Source: JBHJOF01 sp050330055 (GTDB lineage Bacteria; Pseudomonadota; Alphaproteobacteria; Kiloniellales; JAKSDN01). Taken from it: a stretch of 10,192 nucleotides of DNA. The notes below the pieces were generated by a model. The model had not been told where the DNA came from. It saw only the letters and a program-made list of their open reading frames with translations, and did not search any database. A program made the translations under genes and the position numbers. The stretch spans positions 1-10,192 of the forward strand of contig JBHJOF010000010.1 of assembly GCA_050330055.1 (NCBI GenBank). The letters run 5' to 3'. Positions 1 to 6,637 of this stretch are shown here, one piece after another (positions within the stretch are counted from its first letter, which is position 1; each line of letters starts with the position of its first letter).

Positions 1-1
1 C

Positions 2-148
2 CGCCGCCTCGATTTCCTCTGCCAGGAGCTGAACCGCGAGGCCAACACGCTCTGCTCCAAGTCGCCGGACGTCGAGCTGACCCGCATCGGCCTCGATCTC
101 AAGGGCGCCATCGAGCAGCTGCGCGAGCAGGTGCAGAACCTGGAATAG
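2..148 (+). CDS. yicC: YicC-family endoribonuclease, C-terminal fragment (5' end outside window)
   Basis: The last 48 codons of a gene that starts left of the window, ending in TAG at 146-148. The visible peptide reads RRLDFLCQELNREANT, then CSKSPDVELTRIGLDLK, and ends IEQLREQVQNLE. This matches the highly conserved C-terminal domain (DUF1732) of the YicC family as I recall it, with its LDFL.QE.NREANT core and the closing helix that ends EQVQN(I/V/L)E. YicC proteins are described as endoribonucleases involved in RNA turnover and stationary-phase fitness; that role is family knowledge. The gene lies 23 bases upstream of gmk on the same strand, and yicC-gmk adjacency is common in Alphaproteobacteria, so the two are probably cotranscribed. 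The catalytic N-terminal part cannot be judged here. Confidence 0.93.
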   Translation, partial: RRLDFLCQELNREANTLCSKSPDVELTRIGLDLKGAIEQLREQVQNLE

Positions 149-171
149 CCGGCCGACGGGGAAGGGGGCGC

Positions 172-807
172 ATGGTCGAGGGAGGCATCAGGCGGCGCGG
201 GCTCATGCTGGTCCTGTCTTCGCCTTCGGGCGCCGGCAAGACGACCATCTCGCGCGCGCTCTTGAAGCGCGACGACGGCCTGATCCTCTACGTCTCCGCC
301 CCCACGCGGCCGCGCCGGCCGGGCGAGATCGAGGGCCGCGACTACTATTTCGTCAGCCCGGAGCGCTTCGACGAGATGGTGGCGGGCAACGAGTTCCTGG
401 AGCACGCCACCGTTTTCGGCCATCGCTACGGCACGCCGCGCGCGCCGGTCGAGCAGGCTTTGGCGGCCGGCACCGACGTGCTGTTCGATATCGACTGGCA
501 GGGCACGCAGCAGGTCGCCGAGACGGCGCCGCGCGACCTGGTGCGCGTCTTCATCCTGCCGCCCTCGACGCGCGAGCTGGAACAGCGCCTGCGGCGCCGC
601 GCCCAGGACCCCGAAAACGTGGTGCAGGCGCGCATGGCCAAGGCGGCGGACGAGATCAGCCATTGGGCCGAGTACGACTACATCATCGTCAACCGCGACA
701 TGGAGCGGAGCCTGTCCGAGGTGCAGTCGATTCTCGCCGCCGAGCGCCTGCGCCGCGAGCGTCAGATCGGCTTGCACGACTTCGTCGAGGGCCTGCGCCG
801 GCGTTAG
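172..807 (+). CDS. gmk: Guanylate kinase
   Basis: 211-residue cytoplasmic enzyme that transfers a phosphate from ATP to GMP, giving GDP for the dGTP and GTP pools. The P-loop SSPSGAGKTT is at residues 16-25. The GMP-binding segment is at about 44-60, with TRPRRPGE followed by GRDYYF. The core motif FDIDWQG is at 105-111, a basic lid RRRAQD at 141-146, and DYIIVN at 169-174. Length is normal for the family (about 205-215). A GGGGAAGGGGG run at about 158-168 precedes the ATG at 172 and can serve as ribosome binding site. The next ATG (codon 12) would remove the conserved RRGLMLVLS lead-in, so I keep codon 1. The gene sits 23 bases after yicC and converges on rsmA. No key residue is missing. Confidence 0.97.
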   Translation: MVEGGIRRRGLMLVLSSPSGAGKTTISRALLKRDDGLILYVSAPTRPRRPGEIEGRDYYFVSPERFDEMVAGNEFLEHATVFGHRYGTPRAPVEQALAAGTDVLFDIDWQGTQQVAETAPRDLVRVFILPPSTRELEQRLRRRAQDPENVVQARMAKAADEISHWAEYDYIIVNRDMERSLSEVQSILAAERLRRERQIGLHDFVEGLRRR

Positions 808-846
808 GTATGTTCCGGCGCTGCCCACAAACATCACCCTCACCCT

Positions 847-871
847 CCCAAGCGACCTTCGGCCGCTTGGG
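847..871. terminator. Intergenic hairpin after gmk, possible terminator
   Basis: Perfect 8-bp arms CCCAAGCG (847-854) and CGCTTGGG (864-871), with two further inner C-G pairs around a TTC loop. It lies 39 bases after the gmk stop and is the first strong stem that gmk transcripts meet. No T-tract follows, so intrinsic termination is uncertain; a block to 3' exonucleases or part of the repeat element are equally possible. Confidence 0.3.
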
Positions 872-920
872 CCCCTCCCTCTCCCCTCGAGGGTGAGGGC
901 AAGGAGGGCGCGCCCAAATC

Positions 921-943
921 CCCTCTCCCTGGAGGGGAGAGGG
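921..943. repeat. Perfect 9-bp palindrome arm pair
   Basis: CCCTCTCCC (921-929) is the exact reverse complement of GGGAGAGGG (935-943) around a 5-base loop, TGGAG. This purine/pyrimidine-segregated palindrome is the kind of module found in many intergenic repeats. It abuts the next hairpin, which begins at 944. Confidence 0.55.
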
Positions 944-995
944 CGGCTTGCCATGGCTTGTGCGCCGAAAGGCGTGCAAGTCATTCGGCAAGCCG
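944..995. repeat. Long near-perfect hairpin with GAAA tetraloop
   Basis: A 52-base segment folds back on itself almost completely. CGGCTTGCC (944-952) pairs exactly with GGCAAGCCG (987-995). After a two-base bulge (985-986), 953-966 pair with 971-984 including three G-T wobbles. The apical loop is GAAA (967-970), a GNRA-type tetraloop. The wobbles are G-U in plus-strand RNA and become A-C mismatches on the opposite strand, so the structure favours plus-strand transcripts, meaning read-through from gmk. It could be a terminator, an RNA-stability element or the core of the repeat. No T-run follows directly. Confidence 0.5.
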
Positions 996-1032
996 GGTGA
1001 GGGTGGCGCTTGTTTGTTCCCGGAACGTCGCA

Positions 1033-1902
1033 TCAGGCGCCAGCCGCTGTCTCGAACGCCTTTGCCAGGGCGCAGAACTGGGCCACCGTGAGCTGCTCGG
1101 CACGGGCAGTCTCGTCGATGCCGACGTTGGCCAGCAGCGGCAGGGGATCGCCGCCGAGGGCCTTGAGGGACTGCCGCAGCATCTTGCGGCGCTGGCCGAA
1201 GGCGGCGCCGACGACGCGCTCCATGGTGGCGAAGGCGGGCATATCCGGCTCGGCCGGGCGCGGCACGAGCTGCACCACGCTCGATGTCACCTTGGGCGGC
1301 GGCGTGAAGGCGCGGGCCGGCACGTCGAACAACAGCCGCACTGCCGTCAGCCACTGGGTCATGACTGATAGCCGGCCATAGTCCTTGCCGCCGGGCGCCG
1401 CGATCAGGCGCAGGGCCACCTCTTTCTGGAACATCAGGGTCAGGCTGGCGAAGGCCGCCGGATCGCGGCGCAGCGCCGCCAGCCAGCCGATCAGCAGCGG
1501 CGTGGCGACGTTGTATGGCAGGTTCGCGACAATCTTGCGCGGCGCCGGCCCCAGAGTCGCGGCATCGATCTCCAGCGCGTCGCCCTCGACGACCTGCAGG
1601 CTGTCCGGATAGGCGGCCGCCAGCTCGGCCAGGGCGGCCAGGCAGCGCTGGTCCTTCTCGATCGCCACCAAGCGGTGCGCGCCGGCCGCCAGCAAGGCTC
1701 GGGTTAGGCCGCCCGGCCCCGACCCGACCTCGATCACCGTGCCCTCCTGCAGCGGGCCCCCGGTTCCTTGGGCGGCGCGGGCAATGCGCCCGGTCAGGTT
1801 GAGGTCGAGCAGGAAGTGCTGGCCCAGCGCCTTGCGTGCCGACAGTCCATGGCGCGCGATGGTCTCGCGCAGGGGCGGCAGGCTGGGCAGGGCTTGTGGC
1901 AC
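1033..1902 (-). CDS. rsmA: 16S rRNA (adenine(1518)-N(6)/adenine(1519)-N(6))-dimethyltransferase RsmA (KsgA)
   Basis: 289-residue S-adenosylmethionine-dependent enzyme that dimethylates two adjacent adenines in the 3' terminal helix of 16S rRNA late in 30S assembly. Motifs in order: KALGQHFL at 24-31, the SAM-binding EVGSGPGG at 58-65, acidic motif II IEKD at 81-84, GDAL at 107-110, the catalytic NLPYNV at 127-132, FTPPPKV at 199-205, and FGQRRKMLRQSL at 235-246. Length is normal. The start is a GTG (1900-1902) with no clear Shine-Dalgarno sequence; it places the conserved LPPLRETI lead-in just after the start, and no better in-frame start is visible. It is the last gene of the leftward run, 51 bases after surA. 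The usual alphaproteobacterial intervening gene, pdxA, is missing. A short palindrome GTTCC-C-GGAAC (1016-1026) lies just beyond the stop. Confidence 0.97.
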   Translation of the reverse strand: MPQALPSLPPLRETIARHGLSARKALGQHFLLDLNLTGRIARAAQGTGGPLQEGTVIEVGSGPGGLTRALLAAGAHRLVAIEKDQRCLAALAELAAAYPDSLQVVEGDALEIDAATLGPAPRKIVANLPYNVATPLLIGWLAALRRDPAAFASLTLMFQKEVALRLIAAPGGKDYGRLSVMTQWLTAVRLLFDVPARAFTPPPKVTSSVVQLVPRPAEPDMPAFATMERVVGAAFGQRRKMLRQSLKALGGDPLPLLANVGIDETARAEQLTVAQFCALAKAFETAAGA

Positions 1903-1953
1903 GGCGTTTCGGGCACGTGGTTTGAATGGGCCCGGGGTGCTGGGCTGCGCCGA

Positions 1954-3207
1954 TCAGATTCGCAGATCGACGTTGGCGGCGCGCCGCAGGTCGCGCATGT
2001 AGCGCCGCGCCAGCAGGCCGAGTCGCTCGTTGGCGATCTGCTGGCGGATGAGCTCGCGGTCGATGTCGCCTTCGTCGCGCTCGCAGACCAGCAGCAGTGC
2101 CACGCCTTCGCGGACGCGTTGCGGCTCGCTCGGCTCGCCCAGCGGCAGGTTCGTTACCAAGTTTCGCATCGGTGCCGGCAGATCGGCCAGCCGGATCGGG
2201 CCTAGGCTGCCGACCTGGGCGTCGCTCGCCACCGTGTCGATCTGCTCGGCCGCGGCGCAGGAGGTGATCTCTGCGCGCAGCCGGTTCACCCGCTGCACCA
2301 TCGCGATCTGGTCGGCCTGCGGGGCATCCGGGGCGAGGGGAAAGAGGACCTGCTTCAGGGTGATGCTGATGTCGCCAGTTCCCCGCTGGCGCTGGTCGCG
2401 TAGCCACAGCAGGTAGATGCCGCCCAGCGTGTTCACCGGGCGAGAGACCTGCCCCGGCCGCATGGTTTGCAGGACCACGGCCAGCTCATCGGCAAGCTGG
2501 CCCTCGCGAACCCAACCCAGATCGCCGCCCAGCGGGGCCGTGGAGGACTGCGAGAACTGACGTGCCAAGGCGTCGAAATTGGCGCCGCCGCGCAGCTGCT
2601 CGACCAGGCGTTCGGCGGTCGCCATCACTTCCTCCTCCTGCAGCACGTTGTCGACTGCGAGGAAGATTTCCGAGACCAGCAACTCGGGGCTGCCGCTTTG
2701 CGACCGCACCCGCTCGACCATGGCGTCGACCTCCTCGTCGCTGATGTCGACGCTCGGTTGCAGCCGCGCGCTGATCACCTGCTGCCAGGTCAGGCCGGCC
2801 CGGATCTGCTCGCGCATGATCGTCGGCAGCACGCCGTTGTTCTGCAAGAACTCGAGGAATGCCTGTGGCGTCGTATTGTTCTGCTGGGCGATGCGGCCAA
2901 GGGCCTCATCGATCTGCTGCTCGGTTACGCGGAAGTCGAGGCGCTCTGCCTCCTGCATCTGCAGGCGCTCGTCGATCAACGCGCGCAGCACCTGAGGCTG
3001 CAGGCGCTGGCGCACCTCCGGGCTGTCCTCGAGCCCGGCCGACAGCAGGGCAAGCCTGGTGCGCATCGCCAAGTCGAGCATCGAGATCACTTCGTCGTTG
3101 ACCACGGCGGCCGCGCGGAGCGTGTCCTGCGCCCTGGCCGGCTCCGCCGCCAGAGCGGCGAGCAGGAGCAGCGCGGTAAGGGCGAAACGACGGGCATGGA
3201 GCTTCAT
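1954..3207 (-). CDS. surA: Periplasmic chaperone / peptidyl-prolyl isomerase SurA
   Basis: Chaperone that escorts unfolded outer-membrane proteins across the periplasm; LptD, encoded just upstream, is a known SurA client in E. coli. From the chosen ATG the protein has 417 residues. It has a classical signal peptide (basic MKLHARR, a leucine/alanine core, probable cleavage after ARA at residue 26) and a SurA N-terminal helical domain at about 27-150. One parvulin domain spans about 177-271, with FSQSSTAPLGGDLGW as its signature. A second, more divergent parvulin-like domain at about 281-378 carries two cysteines (317, 375) that could form a disulfide. The start is uncertain. In-frame ATGs also occur at 3225 and 3273; the latter is 9 bases after the lptD stop with a weak AGGG, but would give a 28-residue n-region of atypical codon use overlapping a possible promoter. 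Confidence 0.9.
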   Translation of the reverse strand: MKLHARRFALTALLLLAALAAEPARAQDTLRAAAVVNDEVISMLDLAMRTRLALLSAGLEDSPEVRQRLQPQVLRALIDERLQMQEAERLDFRVTEQQIDEALGRIAQQNNTTPQAFLEFLQNNGVLPTIMREQIRAGLTWQQVISARLQPSVDISDEEVDAMVERVRSQSGSPELLVSEIFLAVDNVLQEEEVMATAERLVEQLRGGANFDALARQFSQSSTAPLGGDLGWVREGQLADELAVVLQTMRPGQVSRPVNTLGGIYLLWLRDQRQRGTGDISITLKQVLFPLAPDAPQADQIAMVQRVNRLRAEITSCAAAEQIDTVASDAQVGSLGPIRLADLPAPMRNLVTNLPLGEPSEPQRVREGVALLLVCERDEGDIDRELIRQQIANERLGLLARRYMRDLRRAANVDLRI

Positions 3208-3256
3208 GGTAAAGCGCAAGGTCATAGTGTACTGCTGCCGGATATCATTGGCTGGA

Positions 3257-3285
3257 ACTATAGGGCTTGGCATCCGCCCTGCCTA
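3257..3285 (-). promoter_or_regulatory. Possible internal sigma-70-type promoter for surA
   Basis: Read leftward, TAGGCA (3285-3280) and TATAGT (3262-3257) are separated by exactly 17 bases and match the sigma-70 consensus at 4/6 and 5/6 positions. The -35 box overlaps the lptD stop codon. Transcription would start near 3250, leaving a leader of about 25-45 bases before the ATGs at 3225 and 3207. The stretch is visibly more AT-rich than its neighbours. Consensus matching alone is weak evidence. Confidence 0.3.
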
Positions 3286-5478
3286 GCTGGCGCCGAACTC
3301 GCCCAGATACTTGAGGACGAAGCGCACGAAGATCGAATCATCCGGCTCGACGTCGCTGTCGCGGAAGAAGCTGCGCCGGGCGATCGCCTCGATCAGGAAA
3401 CACTCGTCCTGATAGGCGACGCCAATCTGGGACACCAGACTTCTGTCCTCCTGCAGGTCCCGGCGATGGGCCACGTGGGCCGACCAGTATTCCGAAAGGC
3501 GCGAGTTCAGACGCACATAGAGCTCTTCGCGGCTGGCCAGCTCGAGCTGGTCCGATTCGTCCGTCAGATCGAGGTAGCCCACCTGAACATTCAGAGCCGG
3601 CGGACCGAGGCGCGCGTTCAGCTCGCTGCGGTTTGCCGTCAGATCGTCCTTGTCGAGCCGGAAGCGATAGACGAAGTCGACGAAATCGACCGGCTGGATC
3701 CGCACGCGGCCGACATAGTCGGAGAAGTTGTCATCGAGACCGGACCCGGCTCCGAACTTGTCGTTGGGATCGATCTGATAGCTTTGACCGACGAAAACGT
3801 TCGCGACGCCGAAGTTTTCCGTCAAGAGGGTCCAATCGATGCCGTAGTCGAAGCGGGTGCCGGAATCGACCCGGTCGCGGCCGGGAAAGCGGTTCAGGCT
3901 GAAGAGGTTGGTGTCGTCGAACTCGAAGTCCAGGCTGTCTTCGTTGGGAATCGCGCCGGGATTGAAGCCCTCCGGCGCCACCACCGCCTGGGCGATCGGC
4001 TCGACAATCTGGGAGAAAGACTCCTGATGGCTGACCCAGGGATAGCGCCAGCCCAGCACCACCTCGGGGAATATCCGCCCGGTCAGGCCGTCCTCGCCGT
4101 TCGCCGGGGCGACAACGTCGGGCTGGTCTTTTTCGAAGTCCTTGACCCAATAGCCGTCCGCCTGGATGTAGGCGCCCAGGCTGTAGACATCGCCGAGCGG
4201 CGAGGTGTAGGGCAGCTCCCAGCCGCCCTTGACCGAGACGCGCCGGCTCTCGCGCCCCTCGAAGCGGTTGAGCACAAGCACGTTGGCGTCCATCCGATAG
4301 GTCCCGCCGGCAACGCCCGGCTCGCTGACGAAGTTGTAGTCGAGCATGGGCAGAATGAGCGGCGCCTGGTCGTTGTCGTCGGTGCGCCGCAGGCCCTGGT
4401 AGAGGAAGTTGTTGACGGACATGTAGTTGCGGCCGCGGAAGCCTTCGACAAAGGCCGCGCTGGTCAGGGTCCGGTCGCTGTCGTCGCCCAGGTTGTAGCG
4501 CCGCAGGTAAGTTCTGTCGCTCGCCCGGTTGAAGTCGAAGCCCCAGCGCCAGGTCTCGTTGATGTCGAAGCGGCCCCAGGAATCGATATGGCCGCGCACC
4601 ACATCCTCCTCGACCGTGCCGTTGTCCTTGGTCCGGTCGGCGATCGTGCCGCTGCCGGCCAATTCCAGCTCGCCGTCCGGCAGGAGGTGGCGGTACTCGC
4701 CGGCCAGCACCGGGGCCTGTTTGGTGGCGAGGATCGGTGCCACGGTCAGGTCCTTGTCGGGGCCGATGGCCCAGAAATAGGGCACCTGCAGCGTCGCGCC
4801 CAGAACGTCGGACGAGCCCACTGTGGGCGCGAGAAAGCCGCTCTTGCGCTTGACCGTTGGATCGGGATGCTCGAAGTAGGGCGCGTAGGCGACCGGCACC
4901 CCGAAGAACTCCATCCAGGCGTTCTCGTAAGAGATCGTCCTCTCCTCCTGGTCGTGGACCACGCGCTCAGCCTTGAGCTGCCAGAGCGGCGCCCGGCTGG
5001 GGTCCTCCGGGCAGAGCTCGCAGGGGCTGAAGACCGCGTTGCGCATGACTGTACGGTTGCCGCCGACCCGCGTCGCATCAGCTGCCGCCATGCGGCTGCG
5101 GTCGGTCAGCAGGACCCGGATATCGCGCACGAAGCCCTCGCGCAGGTCGCCGGTCAGCTCGACGTAGTCGGCAAAGAGGATTTCGCCGGAGGGCTCGAGC
5201 AGGCTGATGCGGCCAGAGGCCGTGACCACCTCGGTGCGCAGGTTGTAGCTGATGGTATCGGCCAGCAGCACGCGATCGTTTCGTGAGATCTCGACGTTGC
5301 CGGAGGCAGTGACCACCTCGAGGGTCTCGTCGTAGGTGATCTGATCGGCGCTGATCAGGGCCGGCAGCTCCGGGAACTGGTCCTGACCCTGATCCTGGGC
5401 CAGCGTCGGCGCAGCCGCCAGGCCGATGGCGGCCCACGCCAAGGCTATTAGCGATGCGATCGCTCCAGCGAGATGCAT
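3283..5478 (-). CDS. lptD: LPS-assembly outer-membrane protein LptD
   Basis: Outer-membrane translocon that, with the lipoprotein LptE, inserts lipopolysaccharide into the outer leaflet. From the ATG at 5478 it has 731 residues. A signal peptide (about 1-27, ending TLA before QDQ) is followed by an OstA/LptA-like beta-jellyroll domain at about 38-150, with repeated strands such as DQITYDETLEVVTASGNVEI. The conserved APLWQLKAERVVHDQEE and SGFLAP segments lead into the long C-terminal barrel domain, ending VRFVLKYLGEFGAS. Only three cysteines occur: C153 and C156 as CELC before the barrel, and C693 near the end. An in-frame GTG at 5487 is possible, but its G-run lies only 2 bases away; for the ATG the G-run at 5490-5495 is 11 bases upstream. 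It follows lptG by about 19 bases, so coupled expression is likely. Confidence 0.95.
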   Translation of the reverse strand: MHLAGAIASLIALAWAAIGLAAAPTLAQDQGQDQFPELPALISADQITYDETLEVVTASGNVEISRNDRVLLADTISYNLRTEVVTASGRISLLEPSGEILFADYVELTGDLREGFVRDIRVLLTDRSRMAAADATRVGGNRTVMRNAVFSPCELCPEDPSRAPLWQLKAERVVHDQEERTISYENAWMEFFGVPVAYAPYFEHPDPTVKRKSGFLAPTVGSSDVLGATLQVPYFWAIGPDKDLTVAPILATKQAPVLAGEYRHLLPDGELELAGSGTIADRTKDNGTVEEDVVRGHIDSWGRFDINETWRWGFDFNRASDRTYLRRYNLGDDSDRTLTSAAFVEGFRGRNYMSVNNFLYQGLRRTDDNDQAPLILPMLDYNFVSEPGVAGGTYRMDANVLVLNRFEGRESRRVSVKGGWELPYTSPLGDVYSLGAYIQADGYWVKDFEKDQPDVVAPANGEDGLTGRIFPEVVLGWRYPWVSHQESFSQIVEPIAQAVVAPEGFNPGAIPNEDSLDFEFDDTNLFSLNRFPGRDRVDSGTRFDYGIDWTLLTENFGVANVFVGQSYQIDPNDKFGAGSGLDDNFSDYVGRVRIQPVDFVDFVYRFRLDKDDLTANRSELNARLGPPALNVQVGYLDLTDESDQLELASREELYVRLNSRLSEYWSAHVAHRRDLQEDRSLVSQIGVAYQDECFLIEAIARRSFFRDSDVEPDDSIFVRFVLKYLGEFGAS

Positions 5479-5497
5479 TCCCCCCACGACCCCCCGG

Positions 5498-6637
5498 TCA
5501 GCCGTCTTCCAGATGCAACAGCATGGCGGCGCCCAGCATCAGGCTCACGCCCGCCGGTGTCCAGCCTGCGAGTACGACTGGGATTTTCGACGACAAGCCG
5601 AGGGCGAAAACGAAATTGGACAGGAAATGGAGCAGGAAGCCCGTCGCAATGCCGCTGATGATGATCAGGCCGATCCGGCCCCGGCGCTGCGGCCGCAGCG
5701 AGAAGGTCGCGGCGATCAGGATCATGGCGGCAAAGAGTAGGGGGCTGGCCAGCAGGCGGTGGAGCTGCAGGCGATGCCGCTGGCCGGAGAAGCCGGCGTC
5801 CTCCAGAAGCTGGATAAAGCCGGGCAGACTCCAGAATGAGATCGTCTCCGGCCGTGCGAAGCTGTCCTGGATCTTCTCCGGCGTCAGATCGGTCGACAGC
5901 TCGAGCCGCTCCGAGAAGCGCCCGGCCGCCCCCGGGGTCGTGACCCAAGCGTCATGCAGCAGCCAGTAGCCGTTGCGCAGCTCGGCCTGTGGCGCGTCGA
6001 TTCGACCGGTGAAGTGATCGGCACCCTCATAGCGGAACACGATGACGTCGTGCAGCGTGATGGTCTCGTGCGAGACGCGCTGGGCATGAATCACCGACTG
6101 GCCGCCTTCGTCCGCCTGGCGTAGCCACAGGCCGGTCTTGGCGACCGCCAGCATGCTGCTGCCGTGACGCAGGTGGCGCAGCTCGAGCTGCTCGAAGCGG
6201 CCTAGGAGAACGGCCGAGAGTGGATTGATCACGGTAACCGTCAGCACGCCGATAAGCGCCGCCACGGCGATAACCGGAAGCAGGAACTGCCAGACCGAGA
6301 CTCCGGCGGCCCGGGCCACGACCAGCTCGTGCGAGCGGGTCAGGCGCCAGAAGGTTGCCATGCCGGCGAACAGGATCGTGAAGACCATGGTCTCCTGGCT
6401 CAGGTGAGGCAGCTTCAGCACGGCCATCTTCAGGACCAGGGCGAAGCCCACGTCCTCCTTGTTGGTCGTGCGGTCGAGCAGGTCGATCACGCTGACCAGC
6501 AGGATCACGCCGATCAGGCCGAAGAAGAAGCCGGCAAAGCGGGTCGAGAACTGCCCGGCTATATAGCCGGTCAAGGTCGGCGACAGGCGCAGTCGACGGA
6601 TGCGCGGCAGGGGGCCGCGGCGCAGCTCGTAGGTCAT
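5498..6637 (-). CDS. lptG: LPS export ABC transporter permease LptG
   Basis: 379-residue inner-membrane subunit of the LptB2FG complex, which extracts lipopolysaccharide from the inner membrane and hands it to LptC. Hydrophobic segments lie at about 30-53, 70-97 and 117-138, then a periplasmic beta-rich domain at about 140-290, then segments at about 293-313, 321-346 and 353-375: the six-helix plan of the LptF/LptG (YjgP/YjgQ) family. The cytoplasmic coupling helix that contacts LptB is visible as RSHELVVARAAGVS at 101-114. The start overlaps the lptF stop by 4 bases (ATGA, 6634-6637), with GGGAG at 6651-6647 as ribosome binding site inside lptF, so translation is probably coupled. The assignment as G rather than F rests on gene order (second of the pair, just before lptD) and on resemblance. 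Confidence 0.95.
   Translation of the reverse strand: MTYELRRGPLPRIRRLRLSPTLTGYIAGQFSTRFAGFFFGLIGVILLVSVIDLLDRTTNKEDVGFALVLKMAVLKLPHLSQETMVFTILFAGMATFWRLTRSHELVVARAAGVSVWQFLLPVIAVAALIGVLTVTVINPLSAVLLGRFEQLELRHLRHGSSMLAVAKTGLWLRQADEGGQSVIHAQRVSHETITLHDVIVFRYEGADHFTGRIDAPQAELRNGYWLLHDAWVTTPGAAGRFSERLELSTDLTPEKIQDSFARPETISFWSLPGFIQLLEDAGFSGQRHRLQLHRLLASPLLFAAMILIAATFSLRPQRRGRIGLIIISGIATGFLLHFLSNFVFALGLSSKIPVVLAGWTPAGVSLMLGAAMLLHLEDG

Larger units (their letters stand above)
827..1017. repeat. Composite palindromic intergenic element with terminal inverted repeats (MITE/REP-like)
   Basis: The space between the convergent gmk and rsmA genes is almost entirely inverted repeats. The ends match: ACAAACA (827-833) plus CACCCTCACCC (835-845) on the left, and GGGTGAGGGTG (995-1005) plus TGTTTGT (1011-1017) on the right. 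Inside are a second 11-bp pair, CCCTCACCCTC (837-847) with GAGGGTGAGGG (889-899), and three hairpins (847-871, 921-943, 944-995). No open reading frame of note lies inside. The layout resembles small non-autonomous or REP-type repeats that collect between convergent genes. I recall GGGTGAGGGTG and CCCTCTCCC-type palindromes as frequent in high-GC proteobacterial intergenic DNA, but copy number in this genome cannot be seen here. No clear target-site duplication is visible. Confidence 0.6.

Noticed and set aside
837..1005. Short repeats considered as a possible CRISPR array
   Set aside because: The units are inverted palindromes of different sequence, without equal-length direct repeats or spacers.
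689..2407. A 572-codon minus-strand frame spanning the gmk end, the repeat region, rsmA and part of surA
   Set aside because: It overlaps RsmA and SurA in a different frame, is Arg/Pro/Ala-rich, and crosses non-coding repeats, so it is a composition artefact.
2467..5286. A 939-codon open frame on the plus strand, antisense to surA and most of lptD
   Set aside because: It runs straight across the surA-lptD junction and lies opposite two well-supported genes. Its product is a low-complexity Val/Ala/Asp/His mix with no recognisable domain. Long antisense open frames are expected in GC-rich coding DNA.
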